Translations under genes and position numbers: made by a program
Notes under the pieces: model-generated
Database searches by the model: none
The model's input: only the letters and a program-made list of their open reading frames with translations
What the model was told of the DNA's origin: nothing
In this document: piece after piece, positions 1 to 7,824 of the stretch
Position numbering within the stretch: the stretch's first letter is position 1
Layout of the letters: each line of letters begins with the position of its first letter
Assembly (NCBI GenBank): GCA_934102255.1
Contig: CAKOSN010000036.1
Span: 1 to 16,951, forward strand
Length of the DNA stretch: 16,951 bases
Origin: an uncultured Bacilli bacterium
GTDB taxonomy: Bacteria; Bacillota_I; Bacilli_A; RF39; UBA660
Direction of reading: 5' to 3'

Positions 1-1190
1 GCAACTGTATCACTTACCTTCATGGCATGATTACCGCTTCTTGCCATTATAGTCGGTTCTATACCCAATGCATTATCTAAAATATTTTGTAAAGCAGGAT
101 TGTATTTAGGATTATTACCTAAAATTTGGCTAAGCAATCTAACGGAGTTAAAAGTTCTTAATTTAGCTTTAACTAAATACATAGAATTTAAATATAACTC
201 TTTGGCTTCTTTATAACTTATCTTACCTCCAGTTAGATTGTATAAATTATCTAAACTTAAATCTAAATCTTCTGGTTTAAAATAATTATAATTAATTTCC
301 TTAGTATTTTGTCTTATATCATCTAAATAACTAATCAAGTAACTCTTTATTTCTTTAACTTCTTCTGTTTCTGTTACTTGTTGTAAAAGAGCCATTATTT
401 CTACTAATGATGTTGGCATTTCAACTATTTTTTCTTTAGGTACATCTTTATAATACTCAAGCTCACGTGAAGAGAAAGCTGAACCCATCGTTTGAATTAC
501 AAAACGATTAGTTTTACCTTTTACTACCTCAAAATTCAAAACATCTAAAAGCATTACTAATTTGTCTTTAGCTAAGTTTTCGGCATCACTATAACCTTCA
601 TAAGGCTTACTCTTAATAAATTCTAAACCATTTTGGAACTCTTCACTAGTTTTATCAGTATATTCTCCAGGTAAAGTTTTCTTTAAAATTTCTAGTTGTT
701 CTTTAGTAGAAATATTTCTTAAAGACTCAATATAATACCTTTGTAAATCTGTTAAATCAGTTTGATGTTCTTCAAGGTAAGTATTTACTCTTTTTAATAT
801 TTCATCAAAGATATACTTACCAGCATTAAAAGTAGTTTTACCTAGTTCATTTTTAGGTACCTTTATAATTACATACTTATCTTCATAGTCACTACGACCA
901 TACGTTAAACACACATTAGCATCACTACTTAAAGATATACAATTAGTATCTTTGTCATAATGGGTTTTAACATGGTTAATCATTTCCTCTAAAGTTAATT
1001 CTGAAGACTCATTATATCTATCCGTATGATTATAAAACTTACTATCAGTGATAATTTTATTTATATGTTCTGCTTCATCTAAAATAGATTTATCCCTAAT
1101 ACCTGCCATATCTCTTTTATTTAAAGCTCTAAAAAAGTAATAATAATTATCATCTTGATAGCAATTTGTTATATTAAATAGTTCGTTCAT
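1..1190 (-). CDS. Third giant ART-like/helicase paralog, 5' part only (copy 3)
   Basis: Open frame of 396 codons starting at ATG 1188-1190 and running off the left window edge without a stop. The translation begins MNELFNITNCYQDDNYYYFF and follows the N-termini of the two complete paralogs in this window almost residue for residue. It keeps all three putative ADP-ribosyltransferase motifs: FFRA (R21), ISLSS (S86-x-S88) and RELEYYKDVP (E-x-E near residue 243), then the helical middle region up to MARSGNHAMKVSDTVA. The helicase core and repeats expected from the paralogs would lie outside the window. An AAGGGA ribosome site sits 8 bases before the ATG, and a putative extended -10 promoter lies upstream. 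The family is certain by comparison with its neighbours; enzymatic function is inferred from motifs only. Whether the gene is complete cannot be told from here. Confidence 0.93.
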   Translation of the reverse strand, partial: MNELFNITNCYQDDNYYYFFRALNKRDMAGIRDKSILDEAEHINKIITDSKFYNHTDRYNESSELTLEEMINHVKTHYDKDTNCISLSSDANVCLTYGRSDYEDKYVIIKVPKNELGKTTFNAGKYIFDEILKRVNTYLEEHQTDLTDLQRYYIESLRNISTKEQLEILKKTLPGEYTDKTSEEFQNGLEFIKSKPYEGYSDAENLAKDKLVMLLDVLNFEVVKGKTNRFVIQTMGSAFSSRELEYYKDVPKEKIVEMPTSLVEIMALLQQVTETEEVKEIKSYLISYLDDIRQNTKEINYNYFKPEDLDLSLDNLYNLTGGKISYKEAKELYLNSMYLVKAKLRTFNSVRLLSQILGNNPKYNPALQNILDNALGIEPTIMARSGNHAMKVSDTV

Positions 1191-1222
1191 AATATTTATC
1201 CCTTCAATTTATCTTTACTTAA

Positions 1223-1231
1223 ATAATACCA
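1223..1231 (-). promoter_or_regulatory. Putative extended -10 promoter of copy 3
   Basis: Read on the minus strand, the bases are TGG followed by TATTAT, an extended -10 element about 33 bases before the ATG of copy 3. No good -35 is present at 17 bases: that position falls in the T-tract of the preceding terminator. A similar element sits at the corresponding place before copy 1. Confidence 0.4.
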
Positions 1232-1244
1232 TATTTAAGAGTTT

Positions 1245-1280
1245 AAAAAAACTATCAAGTTCAATACTCTGATAGCTTTT
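1245..1280 (-). terminator. Rho-independent terminator after the 106-aa gene
   Basis: On the minus strand the 7 bases after the 106-aa gene's stop lead into AAAAGCTATCA, a loop of about 12 bases, then TGATAG followed by seven T. The arms pair over about 11 bp with one G-T wobble, centred on CTATCA/TGATAG. The stem is AT-rich but the position and T-tract are right for the end of the copy 1 / 106-aa transcript. Confidence 0.65.
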
Positions 1281-1286
1281 ATTATA

Positions 1287-1607
1287 TTAATATTCTTTTA
1301 ATTCTAAGTTTATTGTCGTATCGATTATTCTTTCTAAGATAGTCATATTTCTGCCTATTTTCTTGATATAATCCTTGCCTAGTTTACTTTCTAAATAAGT
1401 TAAGACTTTATTTAGACATTCTTTATCTAGTTCAAACATATCTATATAATTAATTATAATATCTTCTATAAAATAGAAGCCTTTACTTTTAAGTAAGTTA
1501 TATATTTCTATAAAGTTATTTTCATCAATTGATTTTAAATAATCTAAATTATAATTACTATATAAGATATCTAAATAAGTATCATTTAAGTATTTATCAA
1601 ATATCAT
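1287..1607 (-). CDS. Small 106-aa protein translationally coupled to giant copy 1
   Basis: Unrecognised. The start ATG (1605-1607) overlaps the TGA stop of copy 1 (1604-1606) as ATGA, and an AAAGGAG ribosome site (1618-1624) lies inside the last codons of copy 1. The two are therefore almost certainly co-translated from one message. The protein looks helical and soluble, rich in Asp, Glu, Leu, Ile, Tyr and Asn, with no membrane segment, signal peptide or catalytic motif. No equivalent follows copy 2, whose 3' flank is only about 110 bases of non-coding sequence. A terminator follows within 7 bases. The tight coupling to a possible toxin-like enzyme would fit an accessory or neutralising partner, but it could equally be a split-off C-terminal domain. 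Coding is likely; the role is open. Confidence 0.8.
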   Translation of the reverse strand: MIFDKYLNDTYLDILYSNYNLDYLKSIDENNFIEIYNLLKSKGFYFIEDIIINYIDMFELDKECLNKVLTYLESKLGKDYIKKIGRNMTILERIIDTTINLELKEY

Positions 1608-4600
1608 TTTCTCGTTTCTCCTTTTCCATAAGTATCTATTATTGCTTCTAAAGATATACCATATTTATCTTGGATATCAATACTACTCATACTAAAGATA
1701 TCTATTAGTTTACCAGTATTATCTACTAGTTCTAAGCTATTTGCTTCTAAATAGTTAATCTTACTTATTAATTCTATCTTAGATATTCTTTCAATTATTT
1801 TATCATTTATTTTTAAATCAATATTATGTTTAATACATATTTCTTGTTTATATATTTTATCTTCTATTCCTTTATTAAACTTAAAGCCAATACTTAATAA
1901 GGTTTGTATTTGATCCATGTTTAAGTATGTACTAGAAGAATATTTACCATTTTTTAAGCAATTAATTTTTTGACCAAGTCTCATTGTTTCTACATTTTCA
2001 CCATATTTATTTTTTGCTTCTTCTTTATTAGCAAAATACTCAAACTTATACTCATCATTTATTTTGGTTATTCTTACTACTTCTGCTTGTTTAATGCCAT
2101 TTATGTCACGTCCTGTCTTATCTTTGGTATTTTGCATCTCTTTTAAGAGTAAGACATAATCTTCAAAACTTTTGGGCATAATTATAGGGTCTCTTTCTTT
2201 TTCTGTCACAACCATTAAACCAATATTTCTTAACCAATTTATCTGTTCAGCAGTTAAATCTTTTTCACTAATATTTTTTCCTCTTTTAAAGCAATTAATA
2301 ACTACTCCTATGCCAATTATTTCTACATCTTTGCCATATTTACTTTTTGCCTCTTCTCTATTTTCATATTCAAATTCATACCCATCATTTATTTTGGTTA
2401 TTCTTACTACTTCTGCTTGTTTAATACTATTTATGTCACGACCTGTCTTATCTTTGGCGTTTTGCATCTCTTTTAAGAGTAAGGCATAATCTTCAAAACT
2501 TTTGGGCATAATTATAGGGTCTCTTTCTTTTTCAGGTACAACATTCAAGCCAATATCTCTTAACTGTTTTACCTGTTCAGCGGTTAAATCTCGACGACAA
2601 TTACTACTTTCTCCTCTTTTAAAGTAATAAATAACAATGCCAATCCCAAGTGTTTCTACGTTTTTGCCATATTTTTTTTCGGCCTCTTCTCTATTAGCAA
2701 AATATTCAAATTCATACTCACCATTTATTTTTGTTATTCTTACTATTTCTCTACTTCTAATATCATTTATATCCCGGCCTGTCTTATCTTGTGTCTTTTG
2801 CATTTCTTTTAAAATTAAGAGGTAATCATCAAAACTTTTGGGCATAATTATAGGGTCTCTTTCGTTTTCTGGTACAACATTCAATCCAATATCTCTTAAC
2901 CCTTCCATCTGTTCAGCAGTTAAATCTTTTTCACTTCTACTTTTTCCTCTTTTAAAGCAACTAATAACGACTCCTATTCCAATTGTTTCTACATCTTCAC
3001 CATATTTTTTTCTTGCTTCTTCCCTATTAGCAAAAAATTCAAATTCATAATCATCATTTATTTTTGTTATTCTTACTACTTCTGCTTGTTTAATACCATT
3101 TATGTCACTGCCTGTCTTATCTTGTGTCTTTTGCATTTCTTTTAAGAGTAAAAGGTAATCATCAAAACTTTTTGGTTCCATTATTTGGTCTCTTTCTTTT
3201 TCTGGTACAACCATCAAGCCAATATCTCTTAACCCATTTATCTGTTCAGTAGTTAAATCTTTTCTACCACTACTGCTTTTTCCTCTTTTAAAACGATTAA
3301 TACTTTTTCCTATTCCAATTGTTTCTACGTCTTCACCATATTTACTTTTTACAGCTTCTTTATTAGCAAAATATTCAAATTCATACTCACCATTTATTTT
3401 TGTTATTCTTATTACTTCCTCGCTTTTAATGCTATTTATATCACGACCTGTCTTATCTTTAGCCTTTTGCATCTCTTTTAAAAGTAAGATATAATCATCA
3501 AAACCTTTTGGCATCATTATAGGGTCTCTTTCGTTTTCTGGTACAACCATCAAGCCAATATCTCTTAATCCTTCTATCTGTTCAGCAGTTAAATCTTTTT
3601 CACTACGGCTTTTTCCTTTTTTGAACCAATAAATAACATCACCTACTCCAATTGTTTCTATATCTTCACCATATTTACTTTTTGCCTCTTCTCTACTAGC
3701 AAAACATTCAAATTCATACTCATCATTTATTTTGGTTATTCTTACTACTTCTGAAAATTTAATGCTATTTATATCACGGACTGTCTTATCTTTAGCCTTT
3801 TGCATCTCTTTTAAGAGTGAAACATAATCTTCAAAACTTCTTGGATTCAATATAGGATTTACTTCCCAATCAAAAATGAAATTCAAGGTCTTTAATCTAC
3901 TAATTTGGTCAACCTCTAAGTCTGAACCTTTTAAATTCTGATTAGCTTTTCCTTGTCTAAAGGAATAGACATAGCGTCCTATCAAAATTAAGCCTGTTTC
4001 CTTATATTCTTCTTCATTTATAATATTTTTTTTACCATTTTCTTGTTTTGTTTTTATTTTCACTAATCGAAGAGTAAAATTACCATCAGTTTCAATTACC
4101 TTTAATCTATCATCGAGACTAATATTATTTATATCAACCCCTTGATTCTTTAAAATACTTAAATAATTAAATATCCTATCAAAAGTAGACTCAGGAGATG
4201 CTAACTCATCTATTTCTTCTTTTAAATCAACAAAATCACGAACGGAACTTTCAACTTGTAAAAATCCTTGCAAGAATTTTTCTTCTGTCTCTTCTGATTC
4301 TTTTGCTTTTCTTTGTCTAGTTGATTCGTCTATTTTGATATTCCATAAGTCAATTTTGGAACCTAATCTTAAGATTTCTTCAATAATTCTCTTATATTTA
4401 ACATTATTTAAGTCTTCATGATTATTAAAATATTTAATATAACGATACAAAATCACATCTAATTTTAAACCATAATTTTTTTCTTCTAAAATATTACTAT
4501 TCTTATTAGGAAGTTTACCACCATTATCGGTTATCCAAGTTATAATAATTTTTAAATCTTCTAAATCATTTATTGGGGATTGATTTCTTTTTAAGTTAAC

Positions 4601-7600
4601 GGCATTTATATTATTAACTAAATCCATTACTATTGGACGCTCTTCTTCGGTAAATATATGACCGTCGGGATAAGAATGAATACATCTACCTAACTGTTGA
4701 TAGAATAGTATTCTTGAATCAACAGTTAATGGGCGCAACCAGACAATACCTTTGACGCCTTTTAAGTGCGCACCTTCATTTAGTTTATCCATAACAAATA
4801 ATAACTTAGGTTTACCATTAGTTCCTTTATTAAATTCGGCTAATTCATCTTTATTTTTACTATTACTATAGTAACTTAGAAGCGAGTTTGTATCAACCAT
4901 ATCAGAAGTCTTGGCTTCTATTCTCATCTTTAGAGTTTTTTTATCTAATTTTTCCCAATCTTGGTGTCTAGCAATCACACTTACTATAGTACTATTGAAG
5001 GTATTTAAGACAGCTGGTTTATGTTTAATTTTAACCATATCTAGTAACATAATGTTATCTTGTTCTTTATTTAAGAAGGCTTTATCTTCACTAGATAGTT
5101 CTTGTTTCGCAATGATTTTATTATAAATAGATAATAACTTATCACCATGTATCTTCATATACTCATTAGAATATAAATACTGTCTAATTAAAATAGTATA
5201 ATCTTCCATTATCAAAACAGCCTGTTGTCTACTTATTTTGCTTCCATCTTCACTATTATAATAGGTACCATCTTTTTTGCGACCAACGGGTAAGAAAACA
5301 ACATATTTACCATCTGGGCTTAAATTATCGCCCAGAATTTTTTCAATACCACTACTTTGTTCAACGCTGCGACATAATTGCTCATATTTAGAGAAGGCTT
5401 TGGCCTTTTTCTCGCCGTCATCTAGCATTGATATTCTTTCATACATTTCATCTAAAGTACCATCACTTTTATATGAATATAAACAATTTATAAATTTAGG
5501 GTTAGGCAAAAGTCCAGCTTTGATGGCTGATTCCAAGTTTTCATTAATTGATAAATGTTTATTTAATTCAATTTCTTCATCAGAATAGCCAAAATATCTT
5601 GCCCAGTAAACAGCCATATCTTTATCATCACGGTCGCGTTCAGGGGTGGCGGTTAAACCAAGAACTTTAATATTCTCTTGGTCTTGATTTGCCATTAATT
5701 CATTAACAAACTTTGACCATTCTGGGGCCCCGCTTCGATGAAGTTCATCTAAGATAATAAAAGCATATTTGTCATTATATTTCTCTTTTAGTTTATTCTT
5801 TTTCTTATCTTTTAAATCTTGATAAGTAGTTAAAGTTAAATTAGGAAATAAAGTATGATAATCAGTATAGCCAAAAAACTCATAAATATAATCTTCAATT
5901 TGATTTAGGATAATATCATTGGGAGCAATGTAAAGCATTTTAGCATCTTTACGGTCTAACATTTCGGATAAGGCTAGAAAACTTTTACCTGAACCAGTAG
6001 GCATAACGGCAGTTGCAAAATTCTTTTTAGCAAATACTTCTTCCGTTTTTTGGTAAGCCGTTCTTTGCAGTTTTCTTAACGGTAAATTATATTCTTTTAA
6101 ATTATTATAGCCAATATAATCTTTTAACTGGTCTAAAATAATACTTGGATCATTTGTAAATTCTTTGCGTTTCGCTATTAAAGAGGCAAACATTGAAGTG
6201 GCAATCGAACCATCATCACTTAAAGTTTTTACCTTCTCATAATAATCCATAAAATTATGACTTACTAAGGCATTAACTATTTTTTCTCTCTGACTTTGAC
6301 TAAAATTAGTCTTAAGATTTAAAGACTCTAAGTCAATCGCATCAATTAAACCATTGGCATACCATTCTTCTTTGTTTCGAGGCTTTAATTCTTTATCACT
6401 TATATATTTAGTAAATAAAGTATTAAAGGCATCTGTTGGCTTAGTAAATAAATTATACATATCTTGGATTTGTAAATTATTAACATAATCATAAAGACTT
6501 TGATAATTTTTAGGTAAATATAAAGCCACAGTATCACTTACCTTTAGGGCATGATTACCACTTCTTGCCATAATAACAGGTTCAATGCCTAAAGAGTTAT
6601 CTAAAATACTTTGTAAAGCATTATGATACTTAGGATTATTACCAAGTATTTGATTTAATAAATTAACAGAGTAAAAACTTCTTAACTTGGCTTTTACTAA
6701 ATACATAGAATTTAAATATAACTCTTTAGCCTCTTTATAACTGATTCTACCTTCTGTTAGATTATATAAGTTATCTAAACTTAAGTTTAAATTTTCCGGA
6801 TTAAAATGACTATAATCTACTTCTTTCGTACTTTGTCTTACTTCTTCTAAATGAGTTATTAAATAATCCTTTATTTCCTTAATTTCTTCAGTTTCAGGCA
6901 CTTGTTGAATAAGAGCCATTATCTCAACTAAAGAAGTTGGCATTTCTACTATTTTTTCTTGGGGTACTTCTTTATAATACTCAAGTTCACGTGCTGAAAA
7001 AGCCGAACCCATCGTTTGAATCACAAAACGATTAGTTTTACCTTTTACAACTTCAAAATCTAAGACATCTAAAAGCATAACTAATTTATCTTTGGATAGG
7101 TTCTCGATATCACTATAACCCTCATAAGGCTTACTTTTAATAAATTCTAACCCGTTTTGAAACTCCTCATTAGTTTTATCAACATATTCTTCCGGTAATG
7201 TTTTCTTTAAATTATCTAATTGTTCCTTAGTAGAAATATTTTTTAAAGACTCAATATAATACTTTTGTAGATCTGTTAAAGCACTTTGATGTTCTGCAAT
7301 GTAAGCATTTACTCTTTTTAAGATCTCATCATAAATATATTTACCCGCATTAAAAGTAGTCTTACCTAACTCATCCTTTGGTACTTTAATAATAACATAC
7401 TTATCTTCATAATCACTTCGGCCATAAGTTAAGCACACATTAGCATCACTACTTAAAGAGATACAATTAGTATCTTTATCATAATGAGTTTTAACATGAT
7501 TAACCATTTCTTCTAAAGTTAACTCTGAAAATTCATTATATCTATCTTTATTATTATAAAAAGTACTATCTGTAACAATTCTATTAATATGACCATTACT

Positions 7601-7714
7601 ATCTAAAGTTGAACCGTTTCTAATTCCTGTCATATCTCTTCTATTTAAAGCCCTAAAAAAGTAATAATAATTATTATCTTGATAACAATTTGTTATATTA
7701 AATAATTCATTCAT
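1604..7714 (-). CDS. Giant ART-like / DExH helicase / HA-repeat protein (copy 1, 2036 aa)
   Basis: Putative nucleic-acid translocase with an N-terminal ADP-ribosyltransferase-like domain. Residues ~15-265 carry FFRA (R21), ISLSS (S86-x-S88) and ELEYYKEVP (E243-x-E245), in the order and context of R-S-E-class ADP-ribosyltransferases, with a helical insert at ~125-220. Residues ~266-540 are alpha-rich and unrecognised. The superfamily 2 core shows PTGSGKS (K577), DELH (D656-H659), LTATPERD (~688-694), NEGAHLKG (~980) and QQLGRC (R1010); the second Arg of motif VI is replaced by His. From ~1176 to 1946 there are seven HA-like repeats, then a ~90-residue tail. Start: ATG 7712-7714 is chosen over GTG 7721-7723, because the GGAAGG ribosome site overlaps the GTG and copy 3 starts at the same MNEL. 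Followed at once by the 106-aa gene. The helicase assignment is firm, transferase activity is inferred, and the substrate is unknown. Confidence 0.93.
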   Translation of the reverse strand: MNELFNITNCYQDNNYYYFFRALNRRDMTGIRNGSTLDSNGHINRIVTDSTFYNNKDRYNEFSELTLEEMVNHVKTHYDKDTNCISLSSDANVCLTYGRSDYEDKYVIIKVPKDELGKTTFNAGKYIYDEILKRVNAYIAEHQSALTDLQKYYIESLKNISTKEQLDNLKKTLPEEYVDKTNEEFQNGLEFIKSKPYEGYSDIENLSKDKLVMLLDVLDFEVVKGKTNRFVIQTMGSAFSARELEYYKEVPQEKIVEMPTSLVEIMALIQQVPETEEIKEIKDYLITHLEEVRQSTKEVDYSHFNPENLNLSLDNLYNLTEGRISYKEAKELYLNSMYLVKAKLRSFYSVNLLNQILGNNPKYHNALQSILDNSLGIEPVIMARSGNHALKVSDTVALYLPKNYQSLYDYVNNLQIQDMYNLFTKPTDAFNTLFTKYISDKELKPRNKEEWYANGLIDAIDLESLNLKTNFSQSQREKIVNALVSHNFMDYYEKVKTLSDDGSIATSMFASLIAKRKEFTNDPSIILDQLKDYIGYNNLKEYNLPLRKLQRTAYQKTEEVFAKKNFATAVMPTGSGKSFLALSEMLDRKDAKMLYIAPNDIILNQIEDYIYEFFGYTDYHTLFPNLTLTTYQDLKDKKKNKLKEKYNDKYAFIILDELHRSGAPEWSKFVNELMANQDQENIKVLGLTATPERDRDDKDMAVYWARYFGYSDEEIELNKHLSINENLESAIKAGLLPNPKFINCLYSYKSDGTLDEMYERISMLDDGEKKAKAFSKYEQLCRSVEQSSGIEKILGDNLSPDGKYVVFLPVGRKKDGTYYNSEDGSKISRQQAVLIMEDYTILIRQYLYSNEYMKIHGDKLLSIYNKIIAKQELSSEDKAFLNKEQDNIMLLDMVKIKHKPAVLNTFNSTIVSVIARHQDWEKLDKKTLKMRIEAKTSDMVDTNSLLSYYSNSKNKDELAEFNKGTNGKPKLLFVMDKLNEGAHLKGVKGIVWLRPLTVDSRILFYQQLGRCIHSYPDGHIFTEEERPIVMDLVNNINAVNLKRNQSPINDLEDLKIIITWITDNGGKLPNKNSNILEEKNYGLKLDVILYRYIKYFNNHEDLNNVKYKRIIEEILRLGSKIDLWNIKIDESTRQRKAKESEETEEKFLQGFLQVESSVRDFVDLKEEIDELASPESTFDRIFNYLSILKNQGVDINNISLDDRLKVIETDGNFTLRLVKIKTKQENGKKNIINEEEYKETGLILIGRYVYSFRQGKANQNLKGSDLEVDQISRLKTLNFIFDWEVNPILNPRSFEDYVSLLKEMQKAKDKTVRDINSIKFSEVVRITKINDEYEFECFASREEAKSKYGEDIETIGVGDVIYWFKKGKSRSEKDLTAEQIEGLRDIGLMVVPENERDPIMMPKGFDDYILLLKEMQKAKDKTGRDINSIKSEEVIRITKINGEYEFEYFANKEAVKSKYGEDVETIGIGKSINRFKRGKSSSGRKDLTTEQINGLRDIGLMVVPEKERDQIMEPKSFDDYLLLLKEMQKTQDKTGSDINGIKQAEVVRITKINDDYEFEFFANREEARKKYGEDVETIGIGVVISCFKRGKSRSEKDLTAEQMEGLRDIGLNVVPENERDPIIMPKSFDDYLLILKEMQKTQDKTGRDINDIRSREIVRITKINGEYEFEYFANREEAEKKYGKNVETLGIGIVIYYFKRGESSNCRRDLTAEQVKQLRDIGLNVVPEKERDPIIMPKSFEDYALLLKEMQNAKDKTGRDINSIKQAEVVRITKINDGYEFEYENREEAKSKYGKDVEIIGIGVVINCFKRGKNISEKDLTAEQINWLRNIGLMVVTEKERDPIIMPKSFEDYVLLLKEMQNTKDKTGRDINGIKQAEVVRITKINDEYKFEYFANKEEAKNKYGENVETMRLGQKINCLKNGKYSSSTYLNMDQIQTLLSIGFKFNKGIEDKIYKQEICIKHNIDLKINDKIIERISKIELISKINYLEANSLELVDNTGKLIDIFSMSSIDIQDKYGISLEAIIDTYGKGETRK
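1618..1624 (-). promoter_or_regulatory. Ribosome binding site of the coupled 106-aa gene
   Basis: AAAGGAG on the minus strand, 10 bases before the ATG at 1605-1607 and inside the last codons of copy 1. It allows re-initiation at the ATGA overlap. Confidence 0.7.
1877..3850 (-). repeat. Six tandem HA-like repeats in copy 1 (330-336 bp period)
   Basis: Units in reading order: 3850-3515, 3514-3179, 3178-2846, 2845-2510, 2509-2180 and 2179-1877 (336, 336, 333, 336, 330 and 303 bp). Each encodes PKSFxDYxxLLKEMQ, then DKTGRDINxIK, VVRITKIN, FEYFANREEAKxKYGEDVET, IGIGxxIxxFKRGK and DLTAEQIxxLRDIGL. The last part matches the layout of the Pfam 'Helicase associated domain' (an iG-x-wi ... kGkL ... 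eri-x-L-x-x-iGf pattern). That family is found in tandem behind superfamily 2 helicase cores and is thought to bind nucleic acid. The unit beginning at 2509 lacks one codon (FAN becomes EN). Confidence 0.85.
3851..4189 (-). repeat. Divergent first repeat unit of copy 1
   Basis: A more distant version of the repeat, starting STFDRIFNYLSILKN. In the middle it has a KQENGK ... EEYKETGLILIG segment instead of FANREEAKSKYGEDVETIG, and it ends with LEVDQISRLKTLNFIFDWE. The ending matches the canonical HA pattern best, since it keeps the closing Trp. It is shared almost unchanged with copy 2, so it is the fixed first unit of the array. Confidence 0.7.
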
Positions 7715-7720
7715 CTTTAA

Positions 7721-7728
7721 CACCTTCC
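7721..7728 (-). promoter_or_regulatory. Ribosome binding site deciding the start of copy 1
   Basis: GGAAGGTG on the minus strand, 6 bases before ATG 7712-7714. It physically overlaps the alternative GTG start at 7721-7723, so the ATG is the better start. Confidence 0.7.
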
Positions 7729-7741
7729 ACTATCTACTATA

Positions 7742-7750
7742 AATATAGCA
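7742..7750 (-). promoter_or_regulatory. Putative extended -10 promoter of copy 1
   Basis: TGC followed by TATATT on the minus strand, about 28 bases before the ATG. It is aligned with the TGG-TATTAT element before copy 3 and likewise just downstream of a T-tract. No convincing -35. Confidence 0.4.
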
Positions 7751-7824
7751 TATTAAAATTATTAAAAAAACTAGCAAGTTAAGTATTCAAAACAATTTTT
7801 ATTTTAATTTATATTAAGAAAACC

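Noticed and set aside
2172..3050. Several plus-strand open frames of 60-105 codons across the repeat array (also 8411-8623 and 9221-9403)
   Set aside because: They are the antisense of the same repeated coding units, recur with the repeat period, have hydrophobic Ser/Phe-rich low-complexity translations and lack ribosome sites. They are shadows of the minus-strand genes.
1877..3850. Regular repeat spacing suggestive of a CRISPR-like or satellite array
   Set aside because: The period is about 333 bp, all units stay in frame and encode a protein repeat, and there are no short palindromic repeats with unique spacers.
4911..5588. Plus-strand frames opposite the helicase core (also 11309-11497)
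   Set aside because: They lie wholly inside a well-supported minus-strand helicase gene with clear motifs, and show no independent start signals.
7721..7723. GTG start giving three extra residues for copy 1 (and GTG 13630-13632 for copy 2)
   Set aside because: The ribosome binding site overlaps these GTG codons, while the ATG three codons later is at proper distance and matches the start of copy 3.
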